The notes under the pieces were generated by a model. The model searched no databases, was not told the DNA's origin, and worked only from the letters and a program-made list of their open reading frames with translations. A DNA stretch of 64,000 bases from Marsupella aquatica (taxonomy: Eukaryota; Marchantiophyta): the NCBI GenBank assembly GCA_973895155.1, contig OZ316899.1, forward strand, positions 12,214,001 through 12,278,000. Direction: 5' to 3'. Of this stretch, positions 9,310-18,792 are shown piece by piece (position 1 is the stretch's first letter; each line of letters starts with the position of its first letter). Both the position numbers and the translations under genes were made by a program.

Positions 9310-12300
9310 TCAACTACACTGCAATGGAATCAAACTCCTTACTTCAGCAACAGTAAGAATTGGCTGCTTCACAAGATCGTCTCTGTCTAGATTCAGTGAG
9401 AACTTGTTTAAGTACACCCAGAGGAGGTGTTTACAAGACATATAGGGTCTTCCTCTTGTGTGTCTCTTGTAGAAGTCATCACATGAGCAAGAAGGAAAGC
9501 AACACACTTGGACCCAGTACTTGTGTGCAATTTTAGAATCTGTCTCGTGAGTGACGATAAGATATTGCCATCCCCACCCGTTTCCGAGGCATATCTTCTC
9601 ACTTCCAATGACTCTCATATGTTCGTCAGTCGCAGATCGAATGCGTTTGAGAAGCTCCGGGGTGTTCTGGAAACGTTGACAAACGCCTTTCCCATTCCGG
9701 GTCTTGAATCTACGGTTTGGAATACCAATGTCAACTCTTTCTGGGAAGGAGTTCACATCAATTCGGAGGTCAACACGATTTGGAGAGGAGAACGACCCAA
9801 TCGGTGCTGGATCAGAGTATGATAATCCTCTGATTTCAATCCCATTTCGAAGAAGAAAGTCAATCTCTGTTGGGGTCAACCTGGTCCCACTCTGGACTTG
9901 CAATGCCTCAGGTGGTTCCGGAAGCTGGGCAAGAGTCCTTCTGCCACCTGTTTTATGGCACCTATTATTTGGACAGAAGTATAGAAGCTGACAACCTCAA
10001 TCCGTGAATCGCAACACCAACCACTCCAGCCCGGAATGCCTTCATTCCAGTTTCTTTGATGAGATTCCTGCACTCATCTCTTCCAAACACACTTCGGTCC
10101 ACTCGTCCATTGCAAACAGGTCCACTCCCTTTTCCACTCCGCCTCAAGTGCCAGGTCCCATATGTCACATCAACCTCTTCAACAAAAGGGATCCTTCGGG
10201 GTGCATCCCGAATTTCATCCCGATTATTTTGAGGCTGTGGTATTTCTCCAACGTAGTTCGGGTCCTGTGTTGTATCTCCACGGCTAAGTTCTTCACCATC
10301 ATCTGATATATTTATAACTTCACGAGGAAGAGAAGGTCCATGGCAAGTGGGGTTGTCTTCATCGCCAGGAAAGTCTGAAGGTCCACCACTATCAGAAGCA
10401 CCGCTGAAGTTACCAAATTCTGTGTAAAGATTTCTTCTTTTCAAACTAGACCGCGACGCCACTATGCGCAATATCTTATCATGTCTATGAGAATCGTTTT
10501 CATGAATAGAAGCAGAAGCACTACCCTTCCGTTTCCCTGACGTTGTTCTAAGATCTCCATGTAAAGGCACAGTTCTATAGAACTCATATTTTCCAGATGA
10601 TTCAAATAGTAGATTGGATGCCTTCTCATAGGCATCCATAGACCCCATTGTATCTGCATTTATGAAGGCCAGCTCAAATATTGTAGGACCATTCCCACGG
10701 TGACACCCTTCCAAGTATGCAGTGAACGCTGCAATCTGTCCAGCTGCTCGATTCTGGTCAACTTCACAGGCTTCAATCAAACCAATTTTCTTCTTCAGCT
10801 GGCAGGAATGCATTGATGCGTGAGCAGATTCAGCTCCCGCACAGTTTGGCATCAGAGCAGACTCCTTCGCAGTTTGCGTCTGAAAAATGAGCAGAGTTAA
10901 CACTTGTATTCACTAGCGATATGTCTATTTTGAGACAGTCTAATGTTTCAGTCGGTGACCAAAATACATTTACGAAAAGAAGTTTTATTGCTAGCGATCT
11001 CGCTAGCTTAAACTCATCAGAAAGAATTCACCGTTACTCACCACACAAATAAAGTTACCCCATTGTCTCCACCGCACAACCCACCATGAAATCCACCCTT
11101 GTAGTGATTTAAGCTTGGAAGGGTGAGAATTCCCCTCTTTCCACCATTTTTGAATGTCTTCGGCGATACGATATGCTTCGACGTATGTTGGAGCAATTCT
11201 TAACTTCTCCCACATCTTATAGTGCTCCGCATGACACCCCTCCTTGATCCCCTCCAAAGTGTGTCTTCTGAGGGATTGAGAGAGATGGAAAGCATCACTA
11301 TGCTCTTTCAGAGGATTTCTGACACCTCCAAAAAATACCCTTCTCACAGAAATCCAGCCAGCCTCCGCATTGTCTGCTATGAATCCTCCAATAATGGGAT
11401 TATGCACTCCATTCTTGGATGCGACATCTACCATTAACCTCCACGCAGTTTCAAGCGACTCTGTGTCTTCGGCTCTCAACTCGCAAGTGAAAATTGTACA
11501 CAGAGTGCGGTAATTATGGTCATACACGTGTGCGCTGAAGGTCAACCATCCACTAGTGATACGATGCATCACGTCAAAACTGACCCACGAACCTTCCAAT
11601 GCTCCTCCAGCCTCCATGCTCCTCAAAATTTCCACACCCGATCCAGGACCATTTGTACTCATTTTGAATACATGCGCTCGATCATTTCTGTTTCCTTGAC
11701 CGGGAAACAGGTACCTCTGCACGAAAGGGAAATTGTTACATGATTGCATTTCACGAAGTGAGTCAAGTTCTCCTTTTTTAGGATTATCCATCTTCACACT
11801 CCGAAGAATAGCTTGGAACTTTGGAGCGATAGAAACTACTCCGATCGAACTCCAAATTTCTTGTTGTTCTTCTCTCGACAACTGAGCCGATGATTCTGGA
11901 TGCAATAGCGAGACAAGGTTCCCAATTGACTGGTTTCTCAGATGTGCGGGAGTTGAGACTGGATTCAACCGATGGACCCCTAAAACCACATCTTCCGCTG
12001 TTTTTCTCGTAGAACGAGATTTTCCCTTCCAAACAGGGTGATCGTGGAATCCCATATGCACAGCCAATCTGGACATATGCATTGAAATGTGACTCTCCAA
12101 ACCTTGCTTAGGGTACACATACAACAGTTTTGCCGGGCATTCTCGAATACAGAGAGGCCTCTCTTCACAGAAGCCACAGACAAGTCCTCCCTCACTCACT
12201 TGCTCTCCAAGACGAAAGATGTCAGTCAGCAACCCTTTCCCTCTGAAAGCGCAGTCATTTTTCACTCCAGTATGTTTCAACTTCCGGCAACCCAAATTAT

Positions 12301-13108
12301 GGCATTCGAGAATTCCAGCGCAACGAACTTTCGACACAGCCCAATGAAACCTTGGCTTCAAATTCGCAGATGTAGTCACTAGTCTCGTCCAAGGATAGCC
12401 GTCCTTCTCTCGATCCATATCTTGGAGACCTCCTCCCCTCCCGCCCCACTCGACTGGAGGAAGTTCAAAAACAACGTTACCATTGTATGTCGATGGCAGA
12501 GTCGAAACCTGACATTCATTCCATTGATTCCCTCTTCTAAATTGTGCAAGTTCACTTGCTCCACTGATATTGAGAAAAGCGTCATAGGCACTCATCTGAT
12601 ACACTGTGCTCATGCTATCCCCAGTCCTTTCAATCAAATTTGTCGCTAACCCTTCGGGTTCGGAACCATCTCATGACTTCATCGAACCACAAGATGTGTC
12701 TTGCCTTATACTCTCTGGAGATATTTCAATGACCTCGGGAGCTCTGTCTTTGGGAGGCGTCCCAAGATCAATCACAGGAGTTTGATGAACGGGATCTAAT
12801 TCCATGGGTTCCAAAATGACATCAGGAAAACCATCTTTACTGGACAGAACCTCGACACAAGATCCAACCTTCAGCGTCCAGACCTTCCCGGAAGTACTAC
12901 TGTCCTCTCTCAACTCGTGACTCCGTGGCCCATTTTGAGAATACAACTCAAACAACTTCATGACAAGGTCATCTTTTGGAATTCCAAAACGAGTTGCAAG
13001 GAATGACTCTGTCACCCTAACCTCCGACGAGTCAGGGGCACTTGGGAGTACCACCACGTCTCCCATCATTCTACGCTCCAAAACCACCTTGGAATTCATC
13101 GACATCAT
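9310..13108 (-). pseudogene. MULE-type transposase with SWIM zinc finger
   Basis: Starts at the ATG at 13108-13106. A leading part of about 145 residues ends at an in-frame TGA (12673-12671), and the same frame continues to 11042. Counting from 12637, residues 104-200 have a Cys/His-rich DNA-binding-like region ending VHMGFHDHP, and the transposase core follows with probable catalytic Asp in SFDVMH (near 355) and FIADNAEAGW (near 422) plus an SDAFHL motif. A GT-AG intron (11041-10880, minus) joins in phase to a second exon (10879 to about 9990). The last part, after a frame change near 9987, has a Cys-rich YFCPNNRCHK segment and a SWIM finger (CSCDDFYK...MSCKHLLWVY, 9473-9400). Core then SWIM is the usual MULE order. 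The third acidic residue was not pinned down. The stop and the frame change imply this copy is inactive. Confidence 0.72.
10990..11007. repeat. Palindromic site 3 (in transposase intron)
   Basis: GCTAGCGA-TC-TCGCTAGC, a full match of both half sites, inside the 162-bp intron at 10880-11041. A degenerate half site (ACTAGCGATAT) lies in the same intron near 10911. Confidence 0.75.
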
Positions 13109-13287
13109 CTCTTCTCAGCATACAAAAATACAACCACTATGTTTTGAATCTCCCATACGAATCCTATTTGCAGGACCAAAACTGGGTTTTTCCCAACGGA
13201 AACAACAATCCGAACAGATTGTCAGTCGGTTCCCGTTGATTTTACCGTTATTTTGTCTTTTACTCAACGTATAGGGACGTCTCCCAT

Positions 13288-13305
13288 GCTAGCGATCTCG
13301 CTAGC
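13288..13305. repeat. Palindromic site 4
   Basis: GCTAGCGA-TC-TCGCTAGC, perfect half sites, in the divergent promoter region about 180 bases upstream of the transposase ATG. Confidence 0.75.
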
Positions 13306-13380
13306 TTGGTTTTGATAGTTTTATGGCAAGAAAACCATTGATTTCAACTCTTTTAAGGATACCTGTGTCATTGAGTTTAT

Positions 13381-13398
13381 GCCAGCGATCTCGCTAGC
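13381..13398. repeat. Palindromic site 5
   Basis: GCCAGCGA-TC-TCGCTAGC, one change in the left half site; 93 bases from site 4, about nine helical turns. Confidence 0.7.
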
Positions 13399-14546
13399 CA
13401 AAAAGTCAAACTGATTTTTGAGGAAGTTTACCGTTAGGATTCCGTTGGGAATAGTCAACGGGTACCATAATGTCAACGGTACAAATTACACGGGACACCT
13501 GGAGTATTTTGTCTGGATAAGATTATCGGTCGTGAAGGTTGTTCTTCATGTTTTCCAAAAAGTACAACTAGTGGTCCCTGCCAGGAGATTTCTGTTATTC
13601 CTTACATCGTATTGTCGATCGTTGTCAGTATTCACTATCGTAACTCTGTAAGGCTTTGGAGGGAGTTCGTAGCAGTTTGTACGGCTGTCCTAATTCTCCG
13701 AAAGGAGGTGCTCTGTGGACGTTTTTGACGCGTGCAGCCGCTGCAGTCTCCGGGCTCGAGCACTCTTCTCCGAAGGGTTTTATTTCATGGAGTCATCGTT
13801 GTCTCCAGAGAGTATTTCTTCGAGAGGATTGTTTCAGTCTAGGGAGTCGACAAGGAGAGAAACTAGGTCCACAGCGAACAAGAAAGCGCTTGCAGCGGGA
13901 TGAAGACTCCAAGGCGGCCCAAGATGGTGACAGCGGTAGACGTAGTTGCTCTTGTGTTTGATCCGAGCGCTTCGGAACCTTACACGGTTGTCATAAACCG
14001 TCATCTTCACTCGTTTGGAGTGAATGAGTTCGGATTTGCATTGGCTCCCCCCCGAATTCCTCTGTGCCGGATGAGAAACATGCAGATTGTCCGGTCTCTG
14101 CAGAAGGATTCCACTGCGATAGACACATTGAAGTCCGAGTTCAAAATGCAGGGTTACATCGAGGATGCGCCTCGATTTTACGTTCAAATGACAAACAAGG
14201 ATGGAGAAATCCAGATCTGTACAGATGCCATCCGCGAAACTTGGGATGATATTTGGGTGTTGCAAAACGAGGAGTTTGAGCGCGAATGTGATTCTCATGT
14301 TTCTTTCCAGATCCTCAAGGACAAAATGTTCTGTGTTTTTGATGGAAACCACCGATTGTATTCGTGGAGCCAACTGGCGGAGGAACATCCGGATGATATT
14401 AAGTACCATCCTCGAGTGGTCTGCAAGATCTTTAGGGGTGAAAAGAACTCTTTCGTTCAGATCGAGTCGGCTATGCACGCATTGAACAGGTGGGACTTCT
14501 CATGATAAGATAGTTCTGAAATTTCATTTTTACCAGGTCACTTTCA

Positions 14547-14564
14547 GCTAGCAATCTCGCTAAC
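14547..14564. repeat. Palindromic site 6 (intron 1 of the ParB-like gene)
   Basis: GCTAGCAA-TC-TCGCTAAC, with one change in each half site, inside the 94-bp intron 14490-14583. It takes up about a fifth of the intron and lies 19 bases from the acceptor. Confidence 0.7.
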
Positions 14565-16745
14565 ATGAGGCATGTTGTGGCAGGTTAACTCAATGTCATG
14601 TAGAGAATTCCTGGGTTTTGGAGGCTGAACGCGTCCAGAAGATTCTGAACAATGACTTATCCGTTTACAAAGATATCATCGACGCTGAGAATTACAAACT
14701 TTTCCAGCAGAAGATGGCCAATGTGCGGAAGGCCGCATGGTATTCGAAGAACATGACGCTGGATGCCTGCACTTATATTCTATCCGCTGCTAACATTGCA
14801 TCGCAGACCGAGGACCTTAAGAAGAAATTTGCTCTTAAGGAGGCTCAAGGCGAGCCCCTTTCCAAGGCTGCATAGGACTTAGCAATGCGTGACATGATGA
14901 AAGAACAACTTGCTGATTGGAATGTGAAAGTTCCAAAGATCGGTCCATTACTAAATCCTGAGCTTGGAGACTTTTTCAAGAAATGTGTCAAAATGCATAA
15001 CTACTGCGAGAACGAGAGAAAGGAGGCCCAGAGAACAAATGACAAAGGCAGGGGAAATGTTTCTTGTGGTCTTGATCAAGCTCGATTGTTCACTGGTGTG
15101 ACCTCTTTATCCCCAGAGCTCCGATGTACACTCCTGGAGGCACAGTGTCGTCCTGAGCTTCGGAAAAAATTCTTTCATCCAGGTCAATTCTCAGATGGTG
15201 AGACTAAGCTTTGGCTTCATCGTTGGGCAGTGTGGGAGCAAGTCGAGTCAATTTTGTCTTCCCTCATGTCTGAAATTGTTTATGAGGTAATGCCTACTGT
15301 CCCTGAGTCGAGGATCCTTACGTCTTCAGAGAAGACAAAAGCTTCGCTAATCCTTGACATTGAGGAGGATTTTGAGGATTTCCAAACTCGTGTGAAAACT
15401 CGTTTTTTCAAGCAGATTTGGCCACCCAAGACAGGAGAGAAGGTAGACATTACATTGTTTCGGAGGAGAGCGAAGAGATACACGTATCGATTTTTTGTAG
15501 ACAGAGAAGTAGCAGACAAATTTTACTGGTGGTCCTACCCAGCCTGTTTCTCCCCATGGATAGCCGGGGTTAAAGAGGACCCTACAAGTGATAAGTTTGG
15601 GGAATATTGTATGTTTCCTTGCGAGGGAAGTGAAGCTCTGAGGAGATTGAGCGAGTGGGAGGTTCTTCATTGTCCATGGTATTTGGACTCGGACAAATGG
15701 TCTGTGACATTTGACACTACAGAGAAAGCAGCTCTTCACATGATCAATCGAGGATTCCTTCTGGAATCTTACATCTCCGAGTCCAAATTGGCACCCACTG
15801 ATGCTGAAGTTGGTGGTTGCGAGGCGATGGAAAAAGCTTGTCTTGGTGTAGCTGCCATAGTGGATAGGAGTCGAGCACGGAAGCCAAGAAAAGGAGCATT
15901 GAAGGACACATCCAAAGATGGGTCCCAGATTTCCGGAAAGCCAAGTAAGTCTGTTAATTGTATGTTACTTTTTATTTTTAAGTCCGGATGTGTGTCGAAT
16001 ATACAGACACTAATGTCTTTTGCTTCACAGAGAGGAGGAAGGGAGCGGCTTCTGAGAGTTTGAAGAGTGGAGCAGATGATGGTGAGGAACCTCAGTCCCC
16101 AGATGCCGAAGTCACAACAAAGAGCGCAGTGGATTTAGGAAGTATAAAACGTTTGAAACGGAAGCGGAACATCCAGATTCTTTCAGATTCGGACAATGAG
16201 GAAGTTTCAGTTGCTCAAGGTGTTGCTCGGATGTGTGGTTTGAAGATGGATGGGCAGCGACATTTCCTGGCTCGTAGCAATTTGACCGATACTGCAAACT
16301 CAATTAGCGTAAGTAAAGTGAGGCCATCTTGGATGGGAGATGGAGATCGATGGATTACTGGGATGTCGAAGAGCGTAGAGTGCCCGAACCATGTCGTAAT
16401 TAATGGAAAGCCTTATGCTGGGATTGGAGCACATTTGGGATTCATTTCTCTTCCAACTGGGCATAGAACAAGCGTTACAGACAAACAGGTTCCGTCTTGG
16501 AATGTTTGGAGCGAGAAACTCCCATATTATTTTTTTGGAGTGATGAAACCAATGCTTTCAGACGACGGATATGTTGCTGTCTTGCACAGCTCAGACTTCA
16601 ATCACAGAGGCAAATATTTACGGCAGTTGAGCAAAAAAACAATTCAAACATGTGCAGCAATATACCATTTTGTTGTCCACCCCTTTATGGAGGGCAGATA
16701 TGGATATTGAGGTAGTTATCCCTTAAATTTCTTGAGAGTTTTAAT

Positions 16746-16763
16746 GCTAGCGATGTCGCTAAC
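16746..16763. repeat. Palindromic site 7 (intron 3)
   Basis: GCTAGCGA-TG-TCGCTAAC inside intron 16712-16893. Flanks TTAAT and AAAATTA extend the dyad loosely. Confidence 0.72.
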
Positions 16764-16834
16764 AAAATTATAATTTTCAGCTACCAAACATATCTTGTTT
16801 AGGTGTTAATTTTCTATTTTCCGACTAAGTTAAT

Positions 16835-16852
16835 GCTAGCGAGCTCGCTAAC
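16835..16852. repeat. Palindromic site 8 (intron 3)
   Basis: GCTAGCGA-GC-TCGCTAAC, second copy in the same intron, 89 bases after site 7, with TTAAT upstream as at site 7. The pair may have arisen by local duplication. Confidence 0.72.
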
Positions 16853-17843
16853 AAAGTTAGCATTGTTTCTGATGTATTTTGGTTTTTATGCAGGTGTGCA
16901 CTCTCATCCTGGATGTTTTTTGTCGGGTGGAATTTAGTGCAAAGATTCCTAAAGACCCAGCGTATGTTCCATTGACGTCTTCGGAAGATGCAAGACATAA
17001 GTCAATGTTGAGTGTTTGTTACCCTAAGACTGACCCCTGTCCAGAAGCGGCTGTTGCTGGATCAAAAAGGCTTTCAATTGGGTTCATGCAAGCCGTGATG
17101 GAATTCCTCACAAAACCCAAAGACATAGTCCTTGACTGGACTGTGTGTGACGGTAGCTCGTTTTCTGCCAGAGAATTCTCCGGGAGATTTGTTGTCGGTG
17201 TTGAAGACAAGGACATTCTCCATTGCTGTGCAGAAAAAACTTTAAACAGTGTTCTGGCGAGGCATTCGAGCAAGGCAAAGCAGATTAGGGATCAGCCAGC
17301 CAAGGTTAATCAAGACGCTGGGTCGGATGATGAGTTCACGATTCCAGGGGATGAACAGGCTGGGCCTTCAAGCGAGAAAGATGAATTCGACCTGGAGTAA
17401 AGTACTTGGCCTCTTCTGATGTTGGACTCCCTATTTGGTTTCTTTTGTTTTCTTTATTTTGTTGCTTTTCGTCAACTGATGTCGGTGGTTGCGTCAGTGA
17501 TAGGAGGGTGGATTGGTTTTCTGAGGAGAGATTTCGTCTTCGGAGGGAAGTCCAGGAGTCCATTGTGGTTACTCCTGAGAAGCCTTTTACTCTTCCGTGC
17601 TATGCTGAGACATTGGCGAGGCAGGTTGATGAAGATCCTGTTATCTTGACTTGGGAATCGAAAGGACTTCGGTCCATGAGAGGTGCTCGAAGATATCTGG
17701 ATTGTTCAAGGTTTATCGACAATGAGGCGGGGACAGTCCGTCAGTATTTAGATGAGTCTGCCGAGTCCACGGAGAGGGAGACCAGTAGCGATCCTAGTAG
17801 TAGTGACATCTCTGATGAATCAGAGGATGAAGTTTATGACTGA

Positions 17844-18180
17844 TCAAGTAAGAGGAAGTAGGACTGGATGTACTGGTCGAGGTCGACTCTTACCGTTTTT
17901 CTGTCTTGAAGTTGTTGGCGATCCACACTTTCAATGTAAAGAGGTTCCATATTTTGATGGGAGTTTCTAGTTTTGGTGATCCTTTTTAGATGATTAAAAC
18001 GTGTGTGGCTCAAGTATGGAATACTTATGAAAATCATGCAGGATTTTCCATTGTCATATTCTTTTCATTATTGTAAGAGGTGGAAAATTGAGATTGTTTG
18101 GGCATTGTTTTTGTGGAATGTGAGATAAATGTATCCGCCAGAATGCTTCGCTAACAATGTTGCCTCGCTAGCAAAATCTC
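17844..18180. other. Right subterminal non-coding region
   Basis: No gene. It is the 3' untranslated and subterminal part of the transposon. A spaced half-site pair (TTCGCTAAC...CTCGCTAGC, 18147-18172) sits just inside the right terminal repeat, mirroring the pair near 7162-7190 at the left end. Confidence 0.5.
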
Positions 18181-18207
18181 CTGTTTCCTCGCACCGTACA
18201 ATTCCTC
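18181..18207 (-). repeat. Right terminal inverted repeat
   Basis: Reads CTGTTTCCTCGCAC then CGTACAATTCCTC; reverse complement of the left end with five mismatches. The 9-bp duplication GTATGGCAA follows immediately. Confidence 0.8.
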
Positions 18208-18216
18208 GTATGGCAA

Positions 18217-18630
18217 TGGCATGGTATAACTTAGTCAGTAGGAGTCATCTTTCTAGTTGTGAGTCACATCAACTTGTGTGAAGATTGCCCACATCAACTA
18301 CAGGAGAGAAAGGAAGTTTAGGAGCAAGGAGAGTTGGATGTGTGAGCTGAGAGGGATCTTAGCGGCTACCCAAGCCGATTGGGCAGAATCCAAACATACC
18401 TGAAGGGAGACCAGTAGAAGAGAGAAAGGAGAGGCCTAGAGTAGACCGGGTGCATATCTCATGACTCGATGAAGGATCTGTCCAGTATATTGGTTAAAAA
18501 GTTAGTAGAGTTAGCTGCGTCCCATGCCAATAAGCCACGGAACCGGCCTTGGCAAGAACAAAACCGGTGGGAATCGGCTTGTTCAGGGCGGGTTCTTGGG
18601 TTTAGAGAGCCAAAGGGCGCGCCACATTTT
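18217..18630. other. LTR sequence right of the 11-kb transposon
   Basis: No gene. Continues the LTR split by the transposon and runs into the leader ending in the primer-binding site at 18631. Similar to parts of 1030-1120. Confidence 0.5.
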
Positions 18631-18650
18631 TGGTGCTAGATGGAGGGGGC
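18631..18650 (+). other. Ty3/gypsy primer-binding site (decayed)
   Basis: TGGTGCTAGATGGAGGGGGC differs by one base from the site at 37027-37046 in the complete Ty3 element. It begins TGG as expected for pairing to a tRNA CCA end. The one change (C to T at position 4) fits decay of an old copy. Confidence 0.6.
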
Positions 18651-18792
18651 ATTTCTTAAGCCGTGAGATATGGATCTAGGTAAGGGAGTGTAGGTAATGA
18701 CTGAAACTACACCTAGGGAAGAAAGAGCGATACAACGGGAGAGAGCTTGTTTGCAACATATCGTCGGATGGCAGGAAACATAGCAACTGAGA

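Larger units (their letters stand above)
13109..13899. promoter_or_regulatory. Divergent intergenic region between transposase and ParB/methyltransferase-like gene
   Basis: The two large genes are transcribed away from this 791-bp stretch, so it should contain both promoters. It carries two full palindromes 93 bp apart (13288 and 13381). Short open frames at 13656-13961 and 13715-13903 do not join in phase to the downstream gene, so I treat them as leader sequence. No clear TATA box was found on either side. Confidence 0.5.
13900..17843 (+). pseudogene. ParB-like / DNA-methyltransferase-like fusion protein, five exons
   Basis: Exons by GT-AG junctions that keep phase: 13900-14489, 14584-15944, 16031-16711, 16894-17396, 17498-17843 (about 1,160 codons). 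Residues 1-230 look ParB-like: LKSEFKMQGYIED, then VFDGNHRLYSW (DGNHR at 148-152, the place of ParB's DGxxR/H) and an ALNR...EN segment. The middle (to about residue 650) is unrecognised. The C-terminal third recalls amino-methyltransferases: WSEKLPYYFFGVMKPMLSDD (the segment after the catalytic motif) and FMQAVMEFLTKPKDIVLDW followed by FVVGVEDKD (SAM-binding motif). The catalytic DPPY position seems to be SLPT, so activity is doubtful. The end is acidic (SDISDESEDEVYD). Damage: in-frame TAG at 14873-14875, and one extra A in the A7 run 16633-16639 shifts the frame. ParB-methylase fusions are known in phages and bacteria, so capture of such a gene is an inference. Confidence 0.6.
7068..18207. 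mobile_element. 11.1-kb MULE-like DNA transposon carrying a ParB/methyltransferase-like gene
   Basis: The element is bounded by 27-bp imperfect terminal inverted repeats (7068-7094 and 18181-18207; 22 of 27 positions match, with GTGCGAGGAAACAG identical) and by the 9-bp direct repeat GTATGGCAA at 7059-7067 and 18208-18216. A 9-bp duplication is typical of Mutator-like elements, and the minus-strand gene has a MULE-type transposase with SWIM zinc finger. Cargo: a 142-codon gene (7979-8407) and a five-exon gene (13900-17843). Two genes are transcribed divergently from 13109-13899. Eight copies of an 18-bp palindrome lie in its non-coding DNA. Stops and frameshifts in the two large genes show this copy is decaying. 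Confidence 0.82.

Noticed and set aside
13656-13903. Upstream exon for the ParB-like gene (basic S/R-rich frames at 13656-13961 and 13715-13903)
   Set aside because: Neither frame joins in phase to the ATG at 13900, and a TAG lies in the correct frame upstream at 13864. I kept the ATG at 13900.
14876-14884. An intron removing the TAG at 14873
   Set aside because: No donor/acceptor pair nearby keeps the frame, and the reading on both sides is in the same frame, so a point nonsense change is more likely.
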